NCBI RefSeq assembly: GCF_963576675.1
Contig: NC_088916.1
Span: forward strand, 83,345,501 to 83,409,500
Length of the DNA: 64,000 bases
Origin: Euphorbia lathyris
Lineage: Eukaryota > Streptophyta > Magnoliopsida > Malpighiales > Euphorbiaceae
Direction of reading: 5' to 3'
Program-made: the position numbers and the translations under genes
Notes under the pieces: generated by a model
What the model was told of the DNA's origin: nothing
Seen by the model: only the letters and a program-made list of their open reading frames with translations
Databases searched by the model: none
Shown here: positions 21,801-32,770 of the stretch, one piece after another
Numbering within the stretch: position 1 is the stretch's first letter
How the letters are laid out: every line of letters starts with the position of its first letter

Positions 21801-23201
21801 TTACTTATTCTTTCTTAATTGCAGACTTCTTTCAGAGTACTTAGGAGTAGAGACAATGCTAGGAATTGTTTGCAGGACTTATGAAGGTGTTAAAGCTCTT
21901 GAAACTTATGACAAGGAAGGCCATATAAATAGTGATTCTGGAATTCGAGGCTTTGGTACTACTATCGGACGGACTCTGGATGGTCGATTTCTTGTCATTT
22001 GTCTCGAAAATTTAAGGCATGTATCTCTTTCTTTTCTTTATTGCTGTTTGGAATTCAGCTCTTGAATTACAAACTTTTTTTCCCTTGTAGACCTTACTGT
22101 GGTGAATTTGTGGATGATGACCCTCAAAGAAGGCTTGATCTTCTACAGCCAAAATTGCCTAATGGCGAGTGCCCACCTGGATTTATTGGTTTCGCTGTTA
22201 ACATGATCCATGTGGATTACATGAATTTGTTGTATGTATCTGATGTCTATGGCCTCAGAGAGACTCTATTTTACAGCCTCTTTTCTCACCTGCAAGTTTA
22301 TAAAAGTAGGGATGGAGGGATTATTAAGATTAATGGTTTCTTTTCCTTGGGGAATGGGTAAGTATTTTGCTTTCATTATTGACATGAAATTGTCTTCCAA
22401 TTGGATCTAATGGTGAATTTCATTTGTTTACAACATCTCCTTTTGTGGTATTTGGGAATTTTCTTTCTGCATGTAGGTAGTTTAAATGCACTAAGAAAGA
22501 AATGTCTTTCTGAATCATGATACATTGTAGAATTATGTATGTGCTATAATTCGATTATAATAGGCCACCTATACGGTTCATAGTGTTAGCCTATGACCTT
22601 CCAAATTCAACTCATGATATTTGGTGCATGGATTTTTCTTCCCCCAATTTTTGTACAACTATCATACAAAAGAAAAGAAATAACTATTTTGTCTAGAATG
22701 GTCGATTCAAAGGGTGAGCCTTGGCGCAACGGTAAACATTATTGTTGTTGTGTGACCGAGAGGTCACGGGTTCAAGTTGCATGTGTGTGTGTGAGCGCGT
22801 GTTATGTGTGTATTTCTCATTTGGTATCTCTTCTTTCTGGATTTTTTTTTGTTCCCCAGGACTGATGTTGATGTAAGATTTCCAAAACCTTCCATGTCAG
22901 CAAATCCACCTGATAGCAACATGGAAACTGAGAATCAACTCAAACAGAAGACATGGGAAAAGGAGAAGTTGACAGAGGATTTAAAGCGAGAGCAAATGCT
23001 ATTGAATTCTGCAAGATTCAATTTGGAGAGAAAGAAGGAAGAGTTTGTTAAGTTTCTCTCACAAACCTCTGCAAACACACCTCAGGTATTGCACTGAACA
23101 CATCTTAATTGAGTTGGATTGGAGTTGTATTTTGCAGATTTCAACAGCATTTGCTCTCGCTTCAGATGCAGGGAGGACAGGATAGGTTCAACCCTAGATG
23201 A
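18819..23201 (+). CDS. DMS3: DMS3, SMC-hinge-like protein of RNA-directed DNA methylation
   Basis: Seven coding exons: 18819-18905, 19132-19246, 21275-21512, 21825-22016, 22091-22357, 22860-23085 and 23166-23201. The phases agree and give 386 residues (Arabidopsis DMS3 is about 420). Landmarks are [15 protein letters not shown] (N-terminal coiled coil), [69 protein letters not shown] and [18 protein letters not shown], then a C-terminal coiled coil ending [14 protein letters not shown]3 joins DRD1 and RDM1 in the DDR complex that loads RNA polymerase V for RNA-directed DNA methylation in the nucleus. Intron 22017-22090 has a GC donor (ttaag/gcatgt). A conserved stretch of about 15 residues between QVYK.R and DGGII is missing. 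The 2-kb second intron contains an LTR element and the fifth a SINE. The last exon is short and less certain; reading through the donor would end the protein at 23097 instead. Confidence 0.93.
19598..21110 (+). mobile_element. Short LTR retroelement (chromovirus-derived) in DMS3 intron
   Basis: Two direct LTRs, 19598-20039 and 20689-about 21110, start tgttgt(g/a)gctagtc. They share phrases such as 'ttatttaggaag', 'gtctgccttttgtact' and 'catttgaaaaacaaattcag'. They are visibly diverged. Just after the 5' LTR comes tggtattagagc, a tRNA-Met-type primer-binding site. The 650-bp interior keeps only decayed gag: [15 protein letters not shown] near 20262-20310 and a damaged zinc-knuckle region (GLCYNYD, then GHQYKR) near 20490. 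There is no pol, so it is a non-autonomous deletion derivative, sense to DMS3. The target duplication is no longer clear. Confidence 0.82.
22707..22800 (+). mobile_element. tRNA-derived SINE (Au-like), truncated
   Basis: The sequence ggtgagccttggcgcaacgg followed by taa is an RNA polymerase III A box in SINE form. About 30 bp further, gaggtcacgggttcaagt is the B box. The wording resembles the Au SINE family of flowering plants. The 3' part is replaced by a tgtgtgtg-type tract. It lies in the DMS3 intron between 22358 and 22859. Confidence 0.75.
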
Positions 23202-24038
23202 TATTAGAAGGGGGAATCAAATCCTTATCAGGATAGCAACTCGGAAAAGTCTTCTATTCCGTTATCGTTTTTGAATGGGCTACGAATTTCTTTTCGTGAA
23301 AAGGGCAGCTTATTCAGTTACCAAGAGCAATTGGTTTTGTGAAGTCAATGGTTTGAAACAATCCTTTTCGATCTGTGGTGTGCAGTAAGGACCGGTTCGT
23401 ATTAGGAGTAGCAAATCTGCCATTTTTTTTCCTTAAGTTCTTTCATAAACCCTGAAGTTTTTGCATTATGTGAAATTATTATGGGTTTTTCTTTTTGCAT
23501 ACTTTTTGATTAATTTGGATAAATAATTTACTAGTTTCTGAAAGTGAAATTGATTCTCAATAGTGCAACGATTGGACTTTAATTAAGTTTTGGTGTTACA
23601 ATTAAATTGAATAGATAAAAAAACAATTGGGAAAAACAAAATAAAAATATTGATAGAAGATGTCAAAAGTTAGGTATAAAATCGTGACTAAGTGATAGCA
23701 TATTGATAGCAGATGTTTAAAGTTGATCAAAACTGATTATTTATCTAAAATAAAGATAATAATGTCAAAGAAGTTATTTTTAAAATCGTGTATTTGTGAT
23801 TAAAAAAACTAGTAATTGCATCAAACAAGTTATTTTTGAAATCGTGTTGTGACAAAAAATATAAAAACCCCAAATTGAATTTCCTTGTAATATTTTCTAA
23901 ATCATGTATACGAGATAATGATAATCTTGTAGTAAAAAAAACTTATCCGAAAAATGTATAGAAAAATGAATTAGATCAAATGCAGTTAAATATTAATCCT
24001 AATTATCTTAAAAACATTATTACTCGTAAAAGAAGAGT
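23202..24038. other. DMS3 3' UTR and convergent intergenic spacer
   Basis: The first 250-300 bp after the DMS3 stop are probably its 3' UTR. Beyond 23500 the sequence is very AT-rich without coding frames and leads into the 3' end of the MYB gene on the opposite strand. The phrases 'aagttatttttaaaatcgtg' and 'aagttatttttgaaatcgtg' lie about 60 bp apart, a minor repeat. Confidence 0.5.
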
Positions 24039-24698
24039 TTATAAATCTAGTCTTGTCACTTCAACAGCTATCATCTTTTGCATTAAATTGAGCAAGCATT
24101 TCTCCTCCTGTTCCTCTTTCTCAACGTCTCCGCCTTCTTCTCCTCCCTTCTCCGCCACAGCAGTTCCCAGAACCAACCCATCCCCCGGTGGACACAAAGT
24201 CCACACTGTCTCAGGCACCCTACTGAAACAACTATAATCCGTTCCTACACCCAAACACAGCCTCTTCGCTCCCGAATCAGACCTAGACTCAGATGAAATG
24301 TCAAGACTCATCTTCTTGACAGTCAAGTTAGACTTGGATGATGCAGACAAGAACTCGGCCTGGCGTTTTCTCTGCAAAGTAGATTTCCAACGATTTTTAA
24401 TGGCATTATCAGTCCGGCCAGGCAAGAGTCCAGCAATTGTGGCCCATTTATTACCGTGAATAGCGTGAGCTTGAACAATGGTATCATCCTCCTTTGTAGT
24501 AAAAGGTCTGTGCTGAACCTCTCGCGAGAGTTGATTAAGCCACCGTAACGGGCATGATTTTCTTGAGCGGCCATGAATTCCGGTGCTTATGAAAGTCCAA
24601 TTTCTGGGGCCGTGTTGTTTAACTAGCTTGATTAAAGTATCATCTTCTTGAGGACTCCATGGGCCTTTGATACAATCTCCACCATTGAAAGAAGCCAT
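24039..24698 (-). CDS. R2R3-MYB transcription factor, MYB44/MYB73 type
   Basis: A single-exon 219-residue protein. R2 spans about residues 11-57 (W14, W34, W53) and R3 about 63-108 (F66, W85, W104). Motifs GPWSPQEDD, HGPRNWTFIS, FTTKEDDTIVQAHA, HGNKWATIAGLLPGRTDNAI and STLQRKR match subgroup 22 (AtMYB44/70/73/77), which is also intronless. The C-terminus LLNLMQKMIAVEV resembles the subgroup's MQ.MI..EV tail. Such factors act in the nucleus in abscisic-acid, stress and auxin responses. Two unusual residues lie in recognition helices: P50 (SCPLRW, where the family has R) and R103 (KNRW, usually KNHW). Length is below the 250-320 usual for the subgroup. The start is fixed by the MYB domain lying 11 residues in and by a TATA box 93 bp upstream. 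Confidence 0.93.
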   Translation of the reverse strand: MASFNGGDCIKGPWSPQEDDTLIKLVKQHGPRNWTFISTGIHGRSRKSCPLRWLNQLSREVQHRPFTTKEDDTIVQAHAIHGNKWATIAGLLPGRTDNAIKNRWKSTLQRKRQAEFLSASSKSNLTVKKMSLDISSESRSDSGAKRLCLGVGTDYSCFSRVPETVWTLCPPGDGLVLGTAVAEKGGEEGGDVEKEEQEEKCLLNLMQKMIAVEVTRLDL

Positions 24699-24790
24699 GA
24701 ATAGAAAAGTGAGAAGAAATAGGGGAAAGAAAGAACTATTTTTTCTTCTGGTGGAGACGATATAAAGTTTGATTAAGCTATTCTCCCCTC

Positions 24791-24800
24791 CTTTTTATAC
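24791..24800 (-). promoter_or_regulatory. TATA box of the MYB gene
   Basis: On the minus strand gtataaaaag lies about 93-102 bp upstream of the MYB ATG (24698). It is a strong match to the plant TATA consensus at the expected distance. Confidence 0.65.
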
Positions 24801-25154
24801 ACATATTACAATTGTGATTAGGGTATTTTGGACATCTTTGCAAAGACAATACACTGTAATAATTTTTTATTATTTTTTTCAAATTTTTAGCCTATAAATT
24901 AGTGTTATATATTTGCAATCATTATTTTTATTAAGGAATATGTTGATGTTATGGATATGGAATATTTTTAAGAATATGGAAACAATATTTATTTCCTTTA
25001 TCTATTTTAATTAAATATCATTTTAGTAATGAAAAATATTCATTACAAAAAAATTCATTGTGAATTCTTTTTTCAAAGGTATTTTGAAATTTTTATTTAT
25101 TCACCTATTTATTTATTCATTAATTTATTTATTTAGACTTTAATCATATGATTA

Positions 25155-27168
25155 GATTTAGGCATATTAATTTATTTATTTAGACTTTAATCATACGATT
25201 AGATTAAGTGATCTCTCAGGTATTCCTCTTACTGATTCTCTTGGGAAGTATCTGGGCGTTCCCCTCCACAGTGAGCGTGTGTCTAAAGGCTCCTTCAAAG
25301 AGACTTTGGATAAAGCTAATTCGACGTGTGCCACTTGGAAAGCCAAGACTCTGTCTCTCGCTGGCCGCCTCACGTTAATTCAATCTGTTAATTGTGCTGC
25401 TCCCAATCACATCATGCAGACTTGTAAGCTTCCGAATCCTGTGCTTAATGATCTTGACAACATTAACAGTAGGTTCCTGTGGGGGGAAGCTGCGGAGGGC
25501 AGGAAGATCCATCTTATGCCTTGGAGTGAGGTTTGCCAGCCTAAAGATTCTGGAGGTCTGGGTATTAGGAAAGCAAAGGACAATAATAAAGTTTTATTAA
25601 TGAAACTCCTTTGGCGTATGTGGCAAAACCCCTCCTCTCTTTGGGTTCGCCTCCTTTGTGGTAAGTATCGGAAAGACAAAATCTTCAGGGGTCCGAAAGA
25701 GAGAGTTGCTAATTGTTCCTTCCTCTGGAAAGGACTTAGTGTTGTGTTTGATGAGTTCTGCTCAGGAGTTGGCCTGGAGGTGGGGAATGGTAAGTCCATT
25801 AGTTTCTTGTTTGATAACTAGATTGGGGATAAACCGTTAATTGAGGTGTGTTCTTCCCCCCCGCCTAGTGATATACGCAACTGGAGGATTGCCAATGTGG
25901 TTGAGTCGGAAGGGGACTGGATCTGGTCAAAGTTTGATACTTTCTTTAGCCTTGAGACTCTCCTTAGAATGCGGGGAGTGAAGGTGAGTAATCAAGAGGA
26001 AGACTTGGATAGGCACTGCTGGGCGCTGACTAACAATGGAGTTTATTCTTACAAATCGGCCTTTGAAGCTTTCTCTCTCTTTAGATCTGATCCTCCCTCG
26101 GATGTGTGGAAGTCGATTTGGACCCTTAAAGTTCCTTTCCGTATTAGGAGTTTCCTGTGGCTGGGCGTTAAGGACAGGCTTCTTACTAATTCGGATAGGC
26201 ACAGAAGGCACTTGGCTGATTCTGGAGCTTGTAGTAGATGCAGAGGCCATGTTGAGACTTTGTGCCATGCTCTTAGAGATTGCTCTAATAGTAAAGAGGT
26301 TTGGAGGAAAATTCTACCACACCATATTTTCTCTTCCTTCATGGCACATTCTGAGGTCGACTGGTTCTCTGATGGTGTTAGAGGAAAGTTGCTTCCATAC
26401 ATGGAGCATGGTGACATTTTCTTTGCTATTATCTGTCACCAAGTTTGGAAATGGAGAAACGAGGAGATTTTTGGAGATAAAACTGCTTTTATGACAAACT
26501 TAGCTGATTTCTTCTCGAAAAAACTTTTCTCTATTATCGATAGTTTCAAAGGAGAGTCCCTTGCCAGAGCCTCTCAGTGTTGTGATGTCCATCTCGTGGG
26601 ATGGAGCAGGCCAAGAGAGGGGGTTGTGAAGCTGAATACTGATGGTTCCTGCCTCAGTAACGGTAAGATTACGGCTGGAGGTGTGCTTAGAGATGCAGGG
26701 GGCGCCTGGCTTTCTGGGTTCTCCCAGAATTTAGGGTTGGGTTCTTCCTTTTCTGCGGAGCTCTGGGCTATTCTTACTGGAATCAATCTTGCTAAAAGGC
26801 TGGGTGTTAAGAGGCTCTCTGTGGAGTCTGATAATTTGGAAGCAATCAAAATGATTTCTGAGAATCATTCTATGGGTCTTCACAGTCGCAACCTCATCAA
26901 AGCTATTAAAAGGCTTTGCTCCTCCTTTGAGTTCGTAGAGTTCAGACACATTTTTAGAGAGCAGAATCGTGTTGCTGATCGCTTGGCGGCGACGGGCCAT
27001 GAAGGGACGTTAGGCGTTACTACCCTTCCGGTTTCCCCTAGTTTCATCTCTCCTCTTCTCTTAGAAGATAGAATTGGGGTTAGCTTCCCTAGGCTAATTC
27101 TTGGGTAGTTTGTTGTTGTTCGTTTTTCTTTTCCTTTTCTACCAAAAAAAAAGATTTAGGCATATTAA
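25155..27168 (+). mobile_element. 5'-truncated L1-type LINE with target-site duplication
   Basis: A 16-bp duplication, gatttaggcatattaa, flanks the element at 25155-25170 and 27153-27168. The 3' end is a short poly(A) tract (ccaaaaaaaaa) directly before the right copy. The 5' end is truncated within the reverse transcriptase gene at 25207. Between the left duplication copy and the LINE lie 36 bp (25171-25206) that repeat the flanking sequence 25124-25159 with one mismatch, apparently filler copied at integration. Confidence 0.9.
25207..27108 (+). pseudogene. LINE ORF2 C-terminal half: RT end, zinc-binding, RNase H
   Basis: Open from the truncation point to 27108 apart from one in-frame TAG at 25819, where LINE proteins usually have the tryptophan of a DNW motif. 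The N-terminal part (KYLGVPLHSERV, LSLAGRLTLIQSV, FLWGEAAEGRKIH, GGLGIR) is the C-terminal RT segment. The middle (PFRIRSFLWLGVKDRLLT, CSRCRGHVETLCHALRDC) is the zinc-binding RT-associated domain. The end is an RNase H domain of the plant RVT_3 type (LNTDGS, GGVLRDAGG, SAELWAI, VESDNLEAI, FREQNRVADRLA) with D, E and D residues retained. No promoter or 5' half is present, so it is not an active gene. Confidence 0.92.
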
Positions 27169-28299
27169 AATCATACGGTGGAAATTAAAATTATTCTAAT
27201 ATTTAAATTTAATAAAATTGGATTTAATGGTGACTGACCAAATTCCTTACATGATCTATTTGACTATTACTGTTTATTTGTTGATTTAACACGTTACAAT
27301 CCCAACAAGATTTCATAATATTTGTAAAATATTAGGGTCAAAAATTTGAACATTATTGTTTACTTGTTGATTTAACACGTTACAATCCTAACAAGGTTTA
27401 ATAATAGTCATAAAATGTTTGGATCAATTTTGATGTTTATCCCTTAATATTATTATTTAGTATTGTTTGGCTCTTTCGTGGGAAATTGCGGGCGTGCCAG
27501 ATAATTATAGTATTATCAAACTATGGAATGAAATTGAGTGCGCTTTCTAACTTCTAAATATCAAACGACTGTAAGAATTAAAGAGACCGAAAATTCCTAA
27601 AGATTCGATTATCAAAACGATACCGACCTTACAGAAAATGATTGAACAACAAATAAAAATAAAAATGTACTAGAAGCTTGAATGAACTTGAACTTGAAAA
27701 TTATCTAAGGAAACAATCGAGAATTGTAAAAATGCTGAAGTCTAGAGGTAATTTGCTAGAGTTTTGCTTGGGTTTGTTGAGTTGTTGAGTTGGTTGATTG
27801 GGCTTGCTTCATCGTGATTTCTTCCTTTTATAAACATTGGAGGTAACTTCCTTCCTCTTTCCACTAAGTCACATTCTCCACATTCAGCCCACGTCTAATG
27901 TAACTGCTCCATTTTGACTTTCACGATGGATTACTTTTGACACCTTCTAACTTTCCTGCTTTTTAATTGGCTCACAAAAACACGTTAAAATATTAATTGG
28001 CTCTTAGTTTCCCCTAAGTTCACTTCAAGTTTCCCCTAATGTCCACTTTGGAAAAATATACTTAGACGTAGCCAATTAATATATTAAAAATAATTAATAG
28101 CCAAAAGATTAAATTATGGTGCAAACAATTTCCCCCCACAAGCATGGATTTGAGAGACGAAAATTTATGTTTGGATCCCTCGACAAAGATCTTTTAGACT
28201 TCGAAAAATTCAAAAAATGCAACAACAAAAATAGAAATAAAAATAAAGCACTAAATTCAAAATTTAAAGCGTGACCGTTTGTCACCCAAGGGTCTATTC
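27169..28299. other. Intergenic stretch, no gene seen
   Basis: AT-rich DNA with a pair of near-identical blocks containing ttgatttaacacgttacaat at about 27280 and 27367 (spacing 87 bp), each followed by cc.aacaag. Otherwise no coding or mobile-element signature was recognised. The region from about 28110 may already belong to the retroelement that follows. Confidence 0.45.
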
Positions 28300-28525
28300 G
28301 AAGGTACGCGCCTTTTGCCAATTTGTCCAGGTGGCGTCCTTTGGGCCGCCCTCATAAAGATGGGTTGGCAACAGACCGTTCCATCTCCTCTCCCTACTTA
28401 AGGAGACCTACCTCATTACGGTCCCTTGCTCGATTTGAATTCTTTTTCATACATTCCTTTTCACTAGTCACCGCATGCTCTGTGCTCTTTACCATTGGGA
28501 AACCCTATTTAAACTTGAGCACAGC

Positions 28526-29891
28526 ATGAGAACTCGTGGCTCTGGTAAGCAGGTAAAAATCGAGGGCTCATCGAAGAAAGAAAAAGCTAAGGGAAAAATG
28601 GCGGGGACATGCTCAGTTGCTTTTGTTCCGGACGAAAAATTGGTGAAAAAGCTTGCTCAGTTCAAGGATGCGGCCATGCAGAAATATTATGAGGAACTTG
28701 CGCAATTCGAATTCGGGCCTGTGAGGACAGTTTGCTGGAAAAAGGCTCAAACTTGATCAGCGTGTGTGGAGGCTCATGGAGACCGGCCATTTCGACTGCT
28801 TCTTTGAAATGACTGAGCCAGCCTACAGAGAACTCACATTAGAATTCTTGGCCACGTTTAAGCACAATCCAGATATCACAGATCCCGACGAAGAATGTAA
28901 GTTTAGCTTCAGGCTAATGACTCACACGTAGCGGCCTTCGTTGAATACGTTCAACAGTTTACTGGGTGCTACAGACGATGATGATCTGGAATCTGAAGGC
29001 TACAAGGAGGCATTTACTCAGACTCCTGAGGTGTTTGACCCAACAGCATTCTGGCATTCTATTTCGGGCTAGCAAAGCTATGACGGTAGTGTTTCCAAAG
29101 CGTCGAATATTGATGACTATGCCATCCGCTACCTGCATAAACTGGTTTCGGGAACCATCTTTGCCCGAGAAAACCAGGCTACTATTCCCCATGCCGACTT
29201 GACGGCCTTGTGGAGTATGTCGATCGGGCCCAGAATGAACTTAGGCTATTGGTTTGGGGAGTACATCAGCAACTTCGAAAAGAAGAATTCCTCGGTCATT
29301 TGCTGTGGAAGCATTGTAACTCGGATTGCAGAAGAACTTGGGGTTTTTAAACTAGAGGACCGCAGCCAGCTCACTGTGGTGAACCACCCTGACCAGATTG
29401 ATTTAAGGAGCCTGCAAAGCATGTTGTTTGGGAAGCTGGTGAATGGGAAATGGGTATGGATGGCCGACTTCGTTGAAGCAAGGAGAGTTGAAAGCCACAA
29501 GAGAAAGTGTGAACCTACTGTGTCTGTTTCCTCTGAGTCCGAGCAGATTGCGCCCGAAAAAGACCTCGCTTTTTACAAGAAATGTACAAAGCTCACCAAT
29601 GATGATATTGTTTGCAAGTTCGATGCTTTGTTTACGCAGAATGTGGCTAACCGAGACCAGATCCATGCTCTTGAGCATAAAACTGCTGTTTTGCAACAAG
29701 AAGTGGATATGCTGAAGCATGTCTGTATAGAGGAGCATGGGTGGGAAAGTCCTTCGGGTACCTCAGTTAAAAGTCCGGTAAGAGAAAAATCTGATGTCCC
29801 TAAAACAAATGCCGCTACCTCCTCGAAAGGGGATGGTGCCGCTCTTGCTAAGGATCGAGAGGTTGATTCCTCTCGTTCCCCACTTGTTTAA
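28526..29891 (+). pseudogene. Athila ORF1-like protein remnant
   Basis: The product begins at ATG 28526 (just after a cctatttaaac promoter-like string) with a basic N-terminus (KKEKAKGKMAG). It shifts frame near 28735 (ELAQFEF, then KRLKLDQRVW and FFEMTEPAYRELTLEFLATF) and meets in-frame TAG codons near 28930 and 29070. It then continues openly from 29199 to 29891 (SIGPRMNLGYWFGEYIS, GSIVTRIAEELGVF, C-terminal coiled coil ALEHKTAVLQQEVDMLKH). The arrangement and motifs resemble the plant retrotransposon ORF-1 family found in Athila-like elements, whose role is unclear. Interrupted and not functional. Confidence 0.6.
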
Positions 29892-31523
29892 AACCTCAAA
29901 CTTGTCGTTATCCAAGCATCCGGTAACACTTATAACCCTTCTTTGTTTTTATTGTTACACTCCCATGTTATCATGTTATGATTCTTTTATCCTGTTGTTA
30001 GAGTAACATTGAGGACAATGTTAATTTTATTTGGGGGGTGGATTGCATGTGTTTAAACTACTGCAAATCTACTTGAGCATAACATGATAAAAAGATGAAG
30101 CGTGTTGTTGTTGTAGTATGATAAGTTTAAGCAAATTTCCCTCTAATAAAATCTTGACGTCCTTGTTAAGCAAATCGCATAATGTGTTTATGTAATCATT
30201 TCACTTTCTGATCCATTTCGCAACTGATTGTGCTTTTGTGATTGCAAATTTGAGGTGATAGCTTTGTTTTATTATTTGAGCTCCCTTTTAAAATCGTGAA
30301 TTTCTGAAAATTTTCAAGTTTTAACTCAATCTTCACTTAAAGAATCTCCTGCTCCAACGCAAAAGCCCTGAAATGTGAGAACTTGAGCCTACATTAGCAT
30401 GAAAATGCGATGATTCTTCATGAGAGGGCTAGTGCATATTGTCTTTAGGTAGGTATTGCTTTGGCTGCCCTATCAAAATGGTAAAATTTTGGATGATCAT
30501 AAGAGGAAAAAGGCAGTTAGATCCCAAATTCACTCCACAAAAAGCCTACATGTGCTTCGCACTCACATTGTTAGGATATCCAACTTGAGCCTTAACCTAT
30601 TCTTTCGCAAACACAGATTTAAGGAACCAATGCCCTTCACTGTAATCCCAAAAACACCTTGAATTTGTCTCATGCTCAGGAAAAGCTGCTCGAGAGAAAG
30701 AAAAATGAAATTTTTTTGAGAAAATCTATGTTTATAATGATCAAACGGTGAAATGATGACATTTGAGGAATGAATAGGAATTTTAAAAAGATAACAGAAA
30801 AGTGTTTGAATTAGTCTCTTAAATTTTTGGACAAATGCTAACATCTTGAGACTAAAGTCAAATGTTTGGATACTTATGTTTGTGTATTCATGGGATAGTT
30901 TGGCTTATATTGTGAAACGGGCTGTGCGTAATGATCTATGCTAAGTGCCGAGTATGGTAAAATTGCATTGCATGTAGAAAATTCATACACTTAAATTACC
31001 AATTCATGTCCATACCTTAGCCTTAGCCTAACGGTACGACCCATGTCAAGACCTTTTGACTATGATCGTAAAATTTTTGATCCATCGAGATAGGGCCAAT
31101 GAGCAATGTCATAACCTAGCGATCATAGTACTAAGCTGAGAAGTGATGATACTTTCCCCTATGGCAACAAAGGCCATTTGAGAGTGTGTGAATCTTCCTA
31201 AGCTTAGTGAGGCACTTGGAGCTTAACAGGTGGTTTAAATGAGGATTGAGGGTCAATTTGAAGCTTTGAGGAATTTCATAAGAAAGGGTTTTAAAATTTT
31301 GATTCTAGCAAAAGCCTCATTAGCAGTCACAAATTGTTCAAAAAGTTATTCTTCTTAAATTCTTTCTGTTTAAATCACTTTCCTATAATTTTGTTTCCCT
31401 TATTTCTGCATAAATTCTTTCTGTAAATACTCCTTTGATTATTCATGCCTAAAACTATTTTCTTGTGTTATTATTATCTTTTTGCTTACTTTAGGACAAG
31501 TAAGGATTTTATTTGGGGGTATT

Positions 31524-32770
31524 TGTTGGGCATGAATATGACTATAATTAAACAGCATTCTAATAACATTTTATGTGTGTTTCACGCAAAATATTCCGAA
31601 ATACATGGACTTATAAGTGTTTTATGCAAATTGTATTGATCAAGTCAAAATGGGCGATAACACAGCCTGTTTTGCAACAAACCGTAAGGAGTTGAGCGCC
31701 CTTTGATCCAACGGATTTTCACTGTGTACCCGATGAAGGATAGCGACTAGACAAGTGATGGGTGCGGCGTGGCAGCAGTTGCAGGAAAGGCAGGAAAGCA
31801 ACATGATGATAAGACGGATCACCCCTTGAGTGTTCAAGGGTTAACTTAATTTTAATCATTCCCTAGTGTTAGGTAACAGTAGGAAAAACAATCTTATTTT
31901 GTAATATTTTGTGGCATGGTTCGTTTTTCTTCCTATATATAGACGTAGTCGAGGAAAGGAAAAAGGACACCTTTTTACTTTTGGAGACAATCAGTTTTAG
32001 TTAGAACTTTTGAAGAGAGGCGAAGCTCTCTTAGGACAATGACGCCTCCAATAGAGGTCTGTGGAAAATGGTGGCTATTCACTCTTCACTATGAGTGAGT
32101 AGTCGTTTTGAATGGGTTTGGCCAGTTAAGGCCGGTTATGTAAGTCTTCTATTAATCTTATTTATGAATGAATGTTGATATATTATGATGTGCTTGACAA
32201 ATCCTTAACTCCATTGCTAAATGCATGTATGTTAGTGTTAGATGCATGATAGGACACTGCTTTCATCTTCACGGAACCATTAGTCAAGCATTCAACCCCG
32301 AAACAGAGATGTCAGGAGGTTGCATCAAGGGTTTTCTTTAGAGAAATGCTGTTTAGATCGTAATGCAAGAAAGAACCAACTTTGGGGACGCTTAAGGTTG
32401 CAGTATGTCTTAGAATCTTAAGAACACACGAGAGTTGACTTAAGTGAGCATCAAAACAGAGACCTTGGCATCACTTTACTTCATTCATGAATAAATAGGA
32501 TGTTTAGAGACTGAAAGTGACCTGTTCTGGTGTGCTTGACCTGTTCTTCCCTTTTCTATCATTAAGTACTCTTTGAAATCAACTAAAGATCTGATCTTGT
32601 TTATGTTTGAACAACACCTCTCAAATTAAAGAATTGACACAGACACACACCATGTTCTACAAAGTATTTCTTGTAAACTTTGATTCTCAATCCCCGTGGA
32701 TACGATACTGGACTTATCATTTTATTACTTGTATCTAATGCACTTGCTAGAGTCTCATTTTAGGACAACA
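31524..32770 (+). repeat. 3' LTR of the Athila/Tat-like element
   Basis: Starts tgttgggc after a polypurine tract and ends aggacaaca, giving the short inverted termini TGTTG/CAACA. A TATA-like box (cctatatatagac, about 31933) lies about 400 bp in. Near the end is ctcaatccccgtggatacga, a phrase typical of the 3' part of Athila/Tat LTRs. The LTR is 1247 bp. Its partner copy is not in the window. Confidence 0.72.

Larger units (their letters stand above)
28300..32770 (+). mobile_element. Athila/Tat-like LTR retroelement lacking its 5' LTR
   Basis: An ORF1-type gene remnant (28526-29891) is followed by about 1.6 kb of non-coding DNA, a polypurine-like tract (tttatttgggggtatt) and a 3' LTR at 31524-32770. 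No matching 5' LTR, protease, reverse transcriptase or integrase was found. It is therefore non-autonomous or truncated on the left; the left border is a guess. The inner non-coding part contains 'gtaacattgaggacaatgtt' near 30002, a wording common in this class of plant gypsy elements. Confidence 0.65.

Noticed and set aside
22709..22790. A tRNA gene in the DMS3 intron
   Set aside because: A and B boxes are present but the cloverleaf arms and anticodon are not; the sequence follows the SINE pattern.
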